From Streptomyces sp. 15-116A (GTDB taxonomy: Bacteria; Actinomycetota; Actinomycetes; Streptomycetales; Streptomycetaceae): a stretch of 64,000 nucleotides of DNA. The stretch is taken from the NCBI RefSeq assembly GCF_025290915.1, contig NZ_JAOCQE010000005.1, positions 1 to 64,000 of the forward strand, given 5' to 3'. Positions 34,736 through 42,304 of this stretch are shown in pieces (position 1 is the stretch's first letter; the number at the start of each line of letters is the position of its first letter). Below the pieces are notes generated by a model. That model did no database searches. It was not told the DNA's origin and saw only the letters and a list, made by a program, of their open reading frames with translations. Made by a program: the position numbers and the translations under genes.

Positions 34736-35428
34736 TCAGCTCGTTGCCGTGGCCTTGGCGAGGGCCTTGTCGAGGTGGCGGTCGACGAGGGCCGGGGAGC
34801 CGGAGAGGACCAGCAGCAGGTTGCCGTCGCGGATCGCGGTCTGCTTGACCACGGTGCTCCGGCCCCCGGCGATGTACGTCAGAAGCAGGCTCCACTGCTC
34901 ATCACCGCCGACGCTGGGCGCGGGCAGCTTCTGCGAGGTCACGTCGACCTGGGTGCCACCGGCGACGACCTGATAGGCCGGGCAGCCTGTCATGGCATCG
35001 AAGATCCGGCCGGTGCCGTCGGAGAGCTTCTTCACGCTGTCGCTGTACAGCTCCTCGGAGATTTCCGAGGAGCTGTAGCCGTAGGTGAAGTCCGCCTTCG
35101 CCTTGTGCGGGAAGGCGAGTGTGCCGCCAGTCGCCGCGTCACCGCCCAGCTCGCTCAGGGCCGGGCAGCCGAGGACGGTGACGTCATCGTGCTGGGCCGG
35201 ACGCTCCGGCTGGGGAAGGTAGCCGCTGCCGAGGTCGCGCGGGTCGAGCAGGCGGGACTCGAGCGCGGCCGAGGAGAGCGCGGCCGGCTCCTGGGCGACC
35301 TCGGTCGGCTTTCCCGTACGGGAGGAGGCGGTCCGGTGCTTGGACCCGGGGGTGTCGGTGGAGCAGGCGGGCACGGCGAGGAGGGCGGCGGTGATGCCGA
35401 GTGCGGTGGTGGCGACGCGAACGCGCAT
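34736..35428 (-). CDS. Lipoprotein
   Basis: A 230-residue exported lipoprotein: N-terminal positive residues, a hydrophobic stretch and the lipobox VPAC with lipid-bearing Cys at 22. The mature part has a disordered Ser/Thr/Arg linker and an alpha/beta domain from about 60. Two Cys (VLGCPAL and MTGCPAY) may form a disulfide. Similar lipoproteins of unknown role are frequent in Streptomyces. It could be a surface-exclusion or mating component by position near the relaxase, but the sequence does not show it. Confidence 0.75.
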   Translation of the reverse strand: MRVRVATTALGITAALLAVPACSTDTPGSKHRTASSRTGKPTEVAQEPAALSSAALESRLLDPRDLGSGYLPQPERPAQHDDVTVLGCPALSELGGDAATGGTLAFPHKAKADFTYGYSSSEISEELYSDSVKKLSDGTGRIFDAMTGCPAYQVVAGGTQVDVTSQKLPAPSVGGDEQWSLLLTYIAGGRSTVVKQTAIRDGNLLLVLSGSPALVDRHLDKALAKATATS

Positions 35429-35507
35429 GACGGAACTGACCCCTTGGTGCTAGGCGACGGGTGGTCAGTGCGGGCCCGCGGGCCCGGTGGGGTCGTAGGA
35501 GTGGTGG

Positions 35508-35951
35508 TCAGTGCCCGAGGTGGCGCAGGCAGTCCTCGAACGTGGCGTGCGTCGAGTCCGCCGGCCCGGAGTGCCGGTTGTACCAGGCGGTGTCGATGCG
35601 CGTCTCCAGCTGCTGGTGTCCGGCCCGGCAGCGCAGCCAGATCTCACCGCGGGTGGAGAGGATGAGCCAGTCCCGGTACGCGCCGCACTCGGCGCAGGTG
35701 GCCATCTCGCCGTCGAGGACCAGGGGCTGCTTCCACGGCATCATCTTGCCCTCGACCTGGTCGTGGCTCGGCACCCGCAGCTCCGGCGGGAGGAAGTCGT
35801 CCACGATGGCGGTCGGCTCGGCGGGCTGCGGCTCGGGCGCCGGCACTCCGATGCCGGGCGGGACCTGTCCCTGCATCTGCGCGTGCAGCTCGGCGAACCG
35901 TTTCTGAGCTTCGCTCGGCCCCTTGGCCCTGCGGCGTATTCGGTGAAACAC
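35508..35951 (-). CDS. Hypothetical protein with Cys/His cluster
   Basis: A 147-residue protein. Basic N-terminus (MFHRIRRRAKGPS), a Pro-rich middle, and residues 80-147 with CAECGAYRDWL, then WLRCRAGHQQ and a late Cys. The CxxC plus CxxxH set could bind zinc. Family not recognised. It lies between the lipoprotein and relaxase genes on the same strand. Confidence 0.62.
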   Translation of the reverse strand: MFHRIRRRAKGPSEAQKRFAELHAQMQGQVPPGIGVPAPEPQPAEPTAIVDDFLPPELRVPSHDQVEGKMMPWKQPLVLDGEMATCAECGAYRDWLILSTRGEIWLRCRAGHQQLETRIDTAWYNRHSGPADSTHATFEDCLRHLGH

Positions 35952-36164
35952 CCTGGCGTCCTCCTCTACCTCGGCACCTCGTCCTGCGCGTCTTCATGAT
36001 CGTGCCCCACGCCGTCGGCGGTTTCAATTCACAACGTCCACAGTCCCTTCGGCCAGGTCAGCACGGGTGTGGCCTCTCGGCTGCCCGGGTGACGAGGAGG
36101 CCACGACGCATGTCTCGGTACGGCACAGCGGCGATCCGGGGAGCCTGCGTGCCGTCTGGTGTAC

Positions 36165-37907
36165 TTATCGGGCCTGACGCGGTGACTCCTCTCCGCTGCG
36201 CCGCCTGCCGGGCGTGGAGGGCCTGGTCGTCGCCCTGCGCGTCGCGGACCGGTTCGCTGCGGTGCTGGTCTCGGGAAGCTGGGAGGCATCGGCGGGCAGG
36301 TCGGCTGTCCGTCGCATCCGCCATACGAGCACGTCGCTGATGGAGTCCGCGGTGCCCAGTTCGCGCCGAGCGGCAACGTCGGGCAGGAGGGCGGCCGGGT
36401 TGTGGCCGGCGGCTTCGGCTTCCGTGATGGTCGCGGCCAGGGCGTACCAGCCGGGTTCGGCGAGGATCTGCTCGGCCAGTTCCGGGAGCGCCTCGCGCAG
36501 CAGCGCGGTCTGCCGCTGGAGCATCGGCCGGCTCAGACGTCGGCCGCGCTGGTATAGCACACCGAGCGGCTGGGCCGAGGCGGCCTGGTAAGCGGTGCGC
36601 AGGTGTTCGGCGGCTCGGGTGGCGGCCTCGGCCTGCTGGGCGTGGCCCTTCCGGGCGTGCCAGTGCGCGGTGGCGGTGATCAGGAAGAACAGCATGTCGA
36701 TCGCCATCGCCGTGGTGGCTCCGTCCTCACCGCGGCCGAGGGCCGGGCCGCCCTGGACGAGGTCGCGGGCGGCCTGTCGCAGGGCTCGATCGTGCCCGCG
36801 TACGGCGCGGACGTGAGAGCGCGAGGCCCGTTCGAAGGCCGTTGCGGCGTCGTGCAGTTCGCGGCGGGTGTGAGCGGCGGACGTCTTCGCGAGGGCGTCC
36901 AGGACCTCGCCGACCGCGGCGATGTGGGCGGCGGCGACCCCGTCCTCGCCGTGGTCGCCGACGAGCACGGCCTGCCACACGGCCGATGCCGTGCCGCGGC
37001 GCGCGGAGGCCGGACTGCCCGGCCCCGTACGAATCGCTTCGTCCCGCCGGGCCGCAGGGACATCCTGCGCATCACCGGACCACCGCTCGCGGATGCGAGG
37101 CAAGGACAGGTCGGGAGCGAGGCGCGCGCCGGGGTAGAACACCGGTTCGCCGTCCTTGTTCAGGTCGTCGGGCAGGGCGACCTTGTATCCGAGCAGGTCA
37201 CCGGAGGGCGCGGCGCGCTTGCGGATCAGCAGGCCGGCGGCGGCGAGGCGGTCGAAGAACTCCTCGTCGCTTCTCGCGCCGGCCACCGCACGCCGCACGG
37301 ATTCCCGCAGTTCCTCGCGGGCGGTGCGCTCGCGGCCCTGGCGCTGGGCCTTGTGGCGCTCGGCGCTGGTCGGTCGTTGTGCTGCGGTCCCGTCCCCGGT
37401 GCTGAGCTGCTTGAGCCCGTACTCGGTTTCGATCAGGCGGGCTTCGGCCTGGGATCGCTTGGCGTCGTTGTTGAGTCGGGGGCGCCGGCCGTCTTCGCGG
37501 ACGAGCGTGGCGATGATGTGGATGTGGTCGTCGGCGTGGCGCACGGCTGCCCAGCGGCATCCCGCCTCGTCGGCGGCCGGAGCGATGCCGGTCGCGGCGA
37601 CCATGCGTCGGGCGATCTCCCCCCATTGCTCGTCGGAGAGAACCAGGTCGTCGGGTGCGGCCCGGACGGATAGGTGCCAGACGTGCTTGGCCGGGCGGCG
37701 CGACTCCGCGAGCGTCTGGACGGGCTGGTCCAGGAGCTGCTGCAACTGTCTCTTCGTAGCTTGAGGATCGCGACCGGGGTCGGGAGCGAAGCTGTCCCAT
37801 GCCGCCACGAGATGCGGATCGACGTGCTCCTCATGAGTCCCTTTGCCGTAGAGGTAGATGAGCAGGCCAAACGTGTTCGAGCCACGCTTGTGGACGCGAG
37901 GGATCAA
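36165..37907 (-). CDS. Relaxase (MobA/VirD2-like)
   Basis: A 580-residue mobilisation relaxase that nicks the transfer origin and leads the strand into the recipient. The metal-binding His triad is in HADDHIHIIATLV (His at about 124, 128 and 130). The catalytic Tyr is probably the one in LIYLYGKGT near 18-20. The region to about 270 follows VirD2/MobA relaxases of Actinobacteria. The C-terminal 300 residues are helical with Ala/Arg repeats. The stop of MobC overlaps this start by four bases (ATGA). The channel genes at the left edge are about 30 kb away. Confidence 0.85.
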   Translation of the reverse strand: MIPRVHKRGSNTFGLLIYLYGKGTHEEHVDPHLVAAWDSFAPDPGRDPQATKRQLQQLLDQPVQTLAESRRPAKHVWHLSVRAAPDDLVLSDEQWGEIARRMVAATGIAPAADEAGCRWAAVRHADDHIHIIATLVREDGRRPRLNNDAKRSQAEARLIETEYGLKQLSTGDGTAAQRPTSAERHKAQRQGRERTAREELRESVRRAVAGARSDEEFFDRLAAAGLLIRKRAAPSGDLLGYKVALPDDLNKDGEPVFYPGARLAPDLSLPRIRERWSGDAQDVPAARRDEAIRTGPGSPASARRGTASAVWQAVLVGDHGEDGVAAAHIAAVGEVLDALAKTSAAHTRRELHDAATAFERASRSHVRAVRGHDRALRQAARDLVQGGPALGRGEDGATTAMAIDMLFFLITATAHWHARKGHAQQAEAATRAAEHLRTAYQAASAQPLGVLYQRGRRLSRPMLQRQTALLREALPELAEQILAEPGWYALAATITEAEAAGHNPAALLPDVAARRELGTADSISDVLVWRMRRTADLPADASQLPETSTAANRSATRRATTRPSTPGRRRSGEESPRQAR

Positions 37908-38566
37908 CCGGTTCGCCTTTCGGTGTCGAGGTAGTGCTGGATGAAGGCGTCCACGCGCTGGGTGGCGCGCTGGACGGCGCCGAGTACGGCTTCGGCGTAG
38001 GGGACGTCGGCACCGGAGTTGGCGGCCTTAGCTACCTGGTTGACGTTGTTGCCGATGTGGCCGAGGTGCCGGCGCACAGCGAAGAGCTCGTTGTGGACTT
38101 CTCGTTGGGCGGCGATTTCCGCCGCCGTACGGTCGAGATCGTGGGCGGCTTTGAGAGCGGCGTGGGCGAGGAAACTGGCGACGCTCATGTGGCACACGGC
38201 GGCTGCACGAGCTAGGAGTTGGTACTCGTCGTCGTTCATGCGGCAGCTGGGCTGGCGCATGCGCTTGTTCTCGTCGCGCAGGCGCTCACGCTGTTGCACA
38301 TGCGGCTTTGAAGGGGCGGTGTGCGTGCAGTGCGCACTGTGGCAGGCGTGCTGGTCCTGCCCCTCGGGATGCGAGCCGCCCTCGGTCGCATCCTCACGGA
38401 TCGGCGCCCCCCGGTGCCGTTCCGCTCCCGCCACTCCAGGGGCGGGGAACGCAAGAGCATTGCTCCCCTCGGGAGCAATGCTCTTGCGATAACTTGCTCG
38501 CCCCGAGACCGAGTTGGAGTCGGGATCACGTTCCGGGGTGGTACCGGTCTTGGGTGCGTTCGTCAT
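37904..38566 (-). CDS. mobC: MobC-family relaxosome protein
   Basis: A 220-residue protein. The C-terminal 120 residues match MobC: a ribbon-helix-helix region (SCRMNDDEYQLLARAAAV, MSVASFLAHAAL) and the NINQ-like box GHIGNNVNQVAKAAN. MobC binds near the nick site and helps the relaxase. The N-terminal 100 residues are low-complexity and contain a strong DNA hairpin (38450-38488), so translation might instead begin near MRQPSCRMN at about 38260. ATG 38566 is chosen because it overlaps the upstream stop by four bases. It is coupled to the relaxase. Confidence 0.78.
   Translation of the reverse strand: MTNAPKTGTTPERDPDSNSVSGRASYRKSIAPEGSNALAFPAPGVAGAERHRGAPIREDATEGGSHPEGQDQHACHSAHCTHTAPSKPHVQQRERLRDENKRMRQPSCRMNDDEYQLLARAAAVCHMSVASFLAHAALKAAHDLDRTAAEIAAQREVHNELFAVRRHLGHIGNNVNQVAKAANSGADVPYAEAVLGAVQRATQRVDAFIQHYLDTERRTG
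38450..38488. repeat. Perfect 18-bp hairpin, candidate transfer-origin element
   Basis: An 18-base arm (38450-38467) and its exact complement (38471-38488) are separated by CTC. The core reads GCAAGAGCATTGCTCCC. It lies just upstream of the conserved part of mobC, where MobC-type systems usually have the transfer origin. It could also be a regulatory hairpin. Confidence 0.55.
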
Positions 38567-38799
38567 TGGGATTCGGGCCTCGTAGAGCGGGTGCGTTGCT
38601 GGATGGTTGCGGCCAGCGCGAGGACATCGGCGGGGCTGGCAAGGACGCGGACCGGTTTGTTGGGACGGTCCTGGACGAGCCACTGTCCGGTCGGCGTGAG
38701 GACGACGGCGTGGAGGAGTTGTCGGCGGACGAGGACGTCTGCCCAGGCATCGGCTTCGGCGGTGGTGGGCCCGGAAAAGCGAGGGGGACAAGGAATCAT
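38563..38799 (-). CDS. Small hypothetical protein upstream of mobC
   Basis: A 78-residue protein: residues 12-55 (TTAEADAWADVLVRRQLL, VVLTPTGQWLVQDR) look like two helices and a strand pair. Family not recognised. Its stop overlaps the mobC start (ATGA) and AGGAGG precedes its ATG at 38799, so it is the first gene of the mobC-relaxase operon. Confidence 0.62.
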   Translation of the reverse strand: MIPCPPRFSGPTTAEADAWADVLVRRQLLHAVVLTPTGQWLVQDRPNKPVRVLASPADVLALAATIQQRTRSTRPESQ

Positions 38800-38883
38800 G
38801 GCGCACCTCCTAAGAGGGGCGGCGGCCCGGCTTGAGCCGGGCCACCTTTGCGGATACGGGCCCTGAGTGGGGGTTTTGCCAGC

Positions 38884-39075
38884 TCAGCCGCACTCGGGGC
38901 AGCGGCCGACGTGACTGTTGAGCGCGCGGGCCATCCGCTGTTTCGCCGAGGCTGCCTGCTTCGCACTGGACTTCGCCGCCGGCCTGCCCGCATGCCGCTC
39001 GGAGTGAGCGAGCATGAATCCGATCTCTCGCTCGTACTCCGAGCGGACCGTCTTGAACTGGTGGCAGGTCTTCAT
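38884..39075 (-). CDS. Small basic protein ending in CPEC
   Basis: A 63-residue basic helical protein with a C-terminal CPECG and an early Cys/His (KTCHQF). The four could bind zinc in a dimer. Its ATG at 39075 overlaps the upstream stop (ATGA), which supports it being real despite its size. Function unknown. Confidence 0.58.
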   Translation of the reverse strand: MKTCHQFKTVRSEYEREIGFMLAHSERHAGRPAAKSSAKQAASAKQRMARALNSHVGRCPECG

Positions 39076-40790
39076 CGGGCGGCACTCCTCGTCGTCGTCA
39101 TGTCCTCGTTCCGCAGCTCCTGGAGGACCAGGCCGAGTCGGTCGTTACCGACACCCGTCAGGCCCTGGCGGCGGATGATTTCGCGCAGCTGTACCCGGGT
39201 GATCGCACCGTTCCCGTCCCGTTCGAGCAGGGCGGGAACATGGGGGCGCACCTCTCGGACCAGCTGGCGCTCGGACTCACCCAGCTCGCGTGCCTGGCGC
39301 TCCGTCTGCGGAGAGCGGGACCGGGCACGCTTGTCCTTGTTCTTCGTCCGGGACGTCCTGGTCGGCTTCCGGCGAGGGACCTTGTGTCCTCGGTCCTGGG
39401 TGGTCTCGGTCCCGGACTGTGGGGCGGTCGGTCCTCGGTCCTGGGTGGTCTCGGTCCCGGACTGTGGGGCAGTCGGTCCTCGGTCCTGGGTGGTCTCGGT
39501 CCCGGACTGTGGGGCAGTCGGTCCTCGGTCCTGGGTGGTCTCGGTCCCGGACTGTGGGGCAGTCGGTCCTCGGTCCTCGGTGGCCTCGGTCCCCGTCTTC
39601 GTGTTGCCTGGTCCCCGATGAGAATCCGGGTCCTGAGCTGCTACTTCACGCGTGCTGTGGTCGGTCCTCACGGCCGCTGCGTCCCGCGCTGCGGCTTCCG
39701 GTCCGGCGAGTTCGGTCCCCGAGACCGCACCGTCTTCAGAGGGCTTGGTTCCCGCGGCCGTCCCCGTTGCGTCGCCCTTGGTCCTTGCGCCGACCTCGGC
39801 TTCCGGGTCCGCCTTCTCGGGGACGGATCCCCGAGGAGACCTCGGTCCTCGGTCCCGGACCGGCTCGTCGGGACCGGGGGCGGGGACCGTCACATTGGAT
39901 GTCGGTTGTGCGGGGACCGTGGCCGCCGATGCGCTGCTGTGCGCCGGGGACCAGGGAGAAGGGAGCGGGACCGTGGCGAGCGCCAGCGCGTGTCGCCGGG
40001 CGGCGAGCTGGTCGAGCAGCTGCGCCCGCTGGAGAGGGTCGGTGCCGACCGAAGCCCTGCCGACCGCCTTCGACAGGCGTCGCGTCAGTCGCCGGCCGCG
40101 ACGGCTCTGCTGCTGCTCGGGTGTGCGCTCGGCGAGGCGGGCGGCGAGGGTGACCGCACGGGCGGTGGCCCGGTCCCGGGTGATCTGCGCGGCGTCCCGG
40201 TCCCGCGCGGCAATGCCCAGGCGGGACAGCAGCCGCTCGCGTGCCTCCCGGCCCAGGACGGCGAGCAGTCCGTGCGAGGCTGCACCCGGGGTGCGCAGGC
40301 GCAGTTCGATGCCCATGGCCAGGTGCCACAGCATCGCCGCCATGACCGGTCCGACGAAGGCGCGGACCGTGCCGCCGATGGGGCCGCTCTCAGCGTAGGC
40401 GGGGATCACCTGCACCGTGGTGATCACCCAGACCAGCGTGCCCGGCAGGCCGGGGGCGCCTTGAACGGCGAGGTTCTGCCGTGCCATCAGCGCCGTGGCG
40501 AACAGGGCGAGTTCGGCGGCGGCGAACATGCCGGCGCGTTCGGCGGTGCCGGCCATGTCGAGGTAGTCGGCGGCGAAGCGCCAGCTGGTGTCGGCGCTGT
40601 AGGCGGTGCAGCCCAGGGCGGCGACGGCGGCGACTTTGACCGCCGGGCCGCCGAGACGTTTCTGCGAGCGAGTCCCCCGGCGCCGGACCGCCCAGGCGGT
40701 CAGCACAAGGGCGAGGGCGGCGGGCACGACGGCGGCGAGGAGGAGAGGGAGGTCCGAGGTAGCACCGAAGGCGAGGACAGGGTGGGTCAT
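39072..40790 (-). CDS. Membrane protein with tandem 15-residue repeats, possible plasmid spread protein
   Basis: A 572-residue protein. Four or five membrane segments lie between residues 5 and 170, followed by a coiled/basic region to about 250 and a long disordered stretch. That stretch holds four near-identical copies of a 15-residue unit (DRGPTAPQSGTETTQ), encoded by 45-bp DNA repeats, and a basic patch. The last 80 residues (ERQLVREVRPHVPALLER to LRNEDM) look like a winged helix. Membrane plus DNA-binding parts near plasmid genes recall spread/transfer proteins of Streptomyces plasmids; this is inference. Its stop overlaps the next small gene (ATGA). Confidence 0.7.
   Translation of the reverse strand: MTHPVLAFGATSDLPLLLAAVVPAALALVLTAWAVRRRGTRSQKRLGGPAVKVAAVAALGCTAYSADTSWRFAADYLDMAGTAERAGMFAAAELALFATALMARQNLAVQGAPGLPGTLVWVITTVQVIPAYAESGPIGGTVRAFVGPVMAAMLWHLAMGIELRLRTPGAASHGLLAVLGREARERLLSRLGIAARDRDAAQITRDRATARAVTLAARLAERTPEQQQSRRGRRLTRRLSKAVGRASVGTDPLQRAQLLDQLAARRHALALATVPLPSPWSPAHSSASAATVPAQPTSNVTVPAPGPDEPVRDRGPRSPRGSVPEKADPEAEVGARTKGDATGTAAGTKPSEDGAVSGTELAGPEAAARDAAAVRTDHSTREVAAQDPDSHRGPGNTKTGTEATEDRGPTAPQSGTETTQDRGPTAPQSGTETTQDRGPTAPQSGTETTQDRGPTAPQSGTETTQDRGHKVPRRKPTRTSRTKNKDKRARSRSPQTERQARELGESERQLVREVRPHVPALLERDGNGAITRVQLREIIRRQGLTGVGNDRLGLVLQELRNEDMTTTRSAAR
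39387..39597. repeat. 45-bp tandem repeat, four copies plus a partial copy
   Basis: Copies begin at 39387, 39432, 39477 and 39522, with a diverged partial fifth at 39567. The first three boundaries differ by one or two bases at most (GGGGCGG versus GGGGCAG). The repeat lies in frame within the membrane protein gene, so copy number changes keep the frame. Confidence 0.85.
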
Positions 40791-41452
40791 GCTGCCTTTC
40801 CGAGAGGGGCGTGCGCCGGGGTCGACGCCGCCAGGCGGCCTGTCGGCTGCTGAGTGCCGGGAGCTGCGGGCGCGGGGATGCCCTTGGCCTTGGAGGTCTT
40901 CTTCCGCTTCTTCTTCCGGCGGGGCACGCCGTAATTGCGGTCGCGGTCGAAGACCTTGTTGGCCGCTTGCCGGAGCAGGTCACGGGCGTGCTTGTGGCTG
41001 ATCTGAAGGGCGGCGGCGAGCCGGTCGGGCTGCCAGCCCCGGACGTAGGCGTGGTCGATGGCCACCTGCCGCTCGGCTTCCGTCAGGTGCACGTCGCGTC
41101 CCTGGAAGAAGGCGGTCACACGCCGGTAGTCCAGGCGCCGGTGCAGGTTGTCGTGCAGCGGGCGCCGCTCGGCTTCGGTGAGCCCGCCCCAGACGCCTTC
41201 CTTGAGCACGTTCTCCAGGGCGAAGCCCAGGCACGCGCGGCGGACGGGGCACCAGCCGCACAGCTCCTTCGCCTCCGCGATCTCCTCGTGATCCCGGGGC
41301 CCGGGGAAGAACACGGCGTCGGCGTCCTCGACGTCCATGCCGTGGCACGCTCCGCGGACGTGCCAGCTGGTGTCTGCGATGCCGCGCAGGCCGGTGGCCG
41401 GCGCGTCGTGGGTGGTGATGTGGCGCAAGGCGAGTCTCCGATGTGCTGCCAC
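40787..41452 (-). CDS. WhiB-family protein with C-terminal extension
   Basis: A 221-residue Wbl protein. The four Fe-S Cys are at about 36 (ACHGMD), 65 and 68 (CGWC) and 74 (RACLGF), followed by the turn GVWGG at 86-90. An added part from about 108 (LTEAERQVAIDHAYVRGWQP, LQISHKHARDLLRQAANKVF) resembles a small helix-turn-helix, and a Lys-rich KKKRKKTSK patch follows. Ordinary Wbl proteins are 80-130 residues. Wbl proteins act as redox-sensitive partners of sigma factor; this one may bind DNA itself. ATGA overlap with the membrane protein start. Confidence 0.82.
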   Translation of the reverse strand: MAAHRRLALRHITTHDAPATGLRGIADTSWHVRGACHGMDVEDADAVFFPGPRDHEEIAEAKELCGWCPVRRACLGFALENVLKEGVWGGLTEAERRPLHDNLHRRLDYRRVTAFFQGRDVHLTEAERQVAIDHAYVRGWQPDRLAAALQISHKHARDLLRQAANKVFDRDRNYGVPRRKKKRKKTSKAKGIPAPAAPGTQQPTGRLAASTPAHAPLGKAA

Positions 41453-41588
41453 ACCGGCCGGCTAACGCAGTGCGCGGCGGGTGCGGCGTCGGGCGCCGGC
41501 TGCGGCGCGTGGGCGTGCGCCGCAGCCGGTGCGGGACGGTGAGGTTGCGGCGGTGCAGCAGACGGGATGCACGCGCCGGAGGCGCCGG

Positions 41589-42302
41589 TCAGGCCAGGGC
41601 GGGCTGCTGGGCCTGCTCGGCGTGCTGGGCCTGATGGGCGGCGAGATCCACACGGCCGGGGTGCGGGGTGGCGCGCGGCGTGATGGCGCGTACCCCGTCG
41701 TTGGGGCCGATCCGGCGGCGCCGGCACGGCTCGCCGACCGGGGCCAAGCACCACTCGCATCGCACGCTCAGGGCATCGGGCAGCCCCTGTGCGACGGCGG
41801 CTTCGCGTGCTGCCCGGGCGGGCCGGAACGGTGCGAGAGCGGCTCGGGCGGCGGGCGGTATGCAGGAGCCGATCTGGTCCAGCCGAGCCTGCAGCCTCGG
41901 GTTGATTCCCTCCTGGCTGCTGGTGATGGCCGGGGCATACGCGGGCTGCGCTGTGCCGGCGGCGACGGCGTGGCGGGTGCCGACCAGCTCTGCGGTCCAG
42001 GCGGCCTGGTCATCCGGGTCCGCGGACGGTGTGGGGTCCCAGTGGAGGGCCAGGCGGTTGCGCCGGTAGCTCTCCCAGGGGCGGACCACGTCCGCGGGCT
42101 GGATCTGGTATGGCGAGGCGCGGTAGTGCTGGCGGGCGGCGGCGCGGGCGTCCCAGCCGTGCGGGGTGGCCATCGGCACGTCGCCGAGCAGCTCGTGCCA
42201 CTGGGCCAACTGGTCGCGGGCCTCGCCCTCGTCGGTGCGGATGCTGCGGGGGTCGAGTCGGCCGATGTAGGCCAGCAGGGCGGCGATCTCGCGGCGGTCC
42301 AC
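41589..42302 (-). CDS. Hypothetical protein with zinc-binding C-terminus
   Basis: A 237-residue protein. The N-terminal 140 residues are helical and Trp-rich (EARDQLAQWHELLGDV, VVRPWESYRRNRLALHW). Near 190-235 is CEWCLAPVGEPCRRR followed by a late His region, a Cys/His pattern common in Streptomyces phage and plasmid proteins. GTG 42302 lies two bases after the upstream stop. An earlier start within the upstream gene was rejected. It is probably a DNA- or RNA-binding accessory of the preceding winged-helix protein. Confidence 0.65.
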   Translation of the reverse strand: MDRREIAALLAYIGRLDPRSIRTDEGEARDQLAQWHELLGDVPMATPHGWDARAAARQHYRASPYQIQPADVVRPWESYRRNRLALHWDPTPSADPDDQAAWTAELVGTRHAVAAGTAQPAYAPAITSSQEGINPRLQARLDQIGSCIPPAARAALAPFRPARAAREAAVAQGLPDALSVRCEWCLAPVGEPCRRRRIGPNDGVRAITPRATPHPGRVDLAAHQAQHAEQAQQPALA

Positions 42303-42304
42303 GG

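Noticed and set aside
39387-39597. Tandem repeats as a CRISPR array
   Set aside because: The units are contiguous with no unique spacers, are in frame within a gene, and no cas genes are near.
39240-40853. Long plus-strand frame of 537 codons with repeats
   Set aside because: Antisense of the repeat-bearing membrane protein; its repeats come from the 45-bp DNA repeats and it has no family signature.
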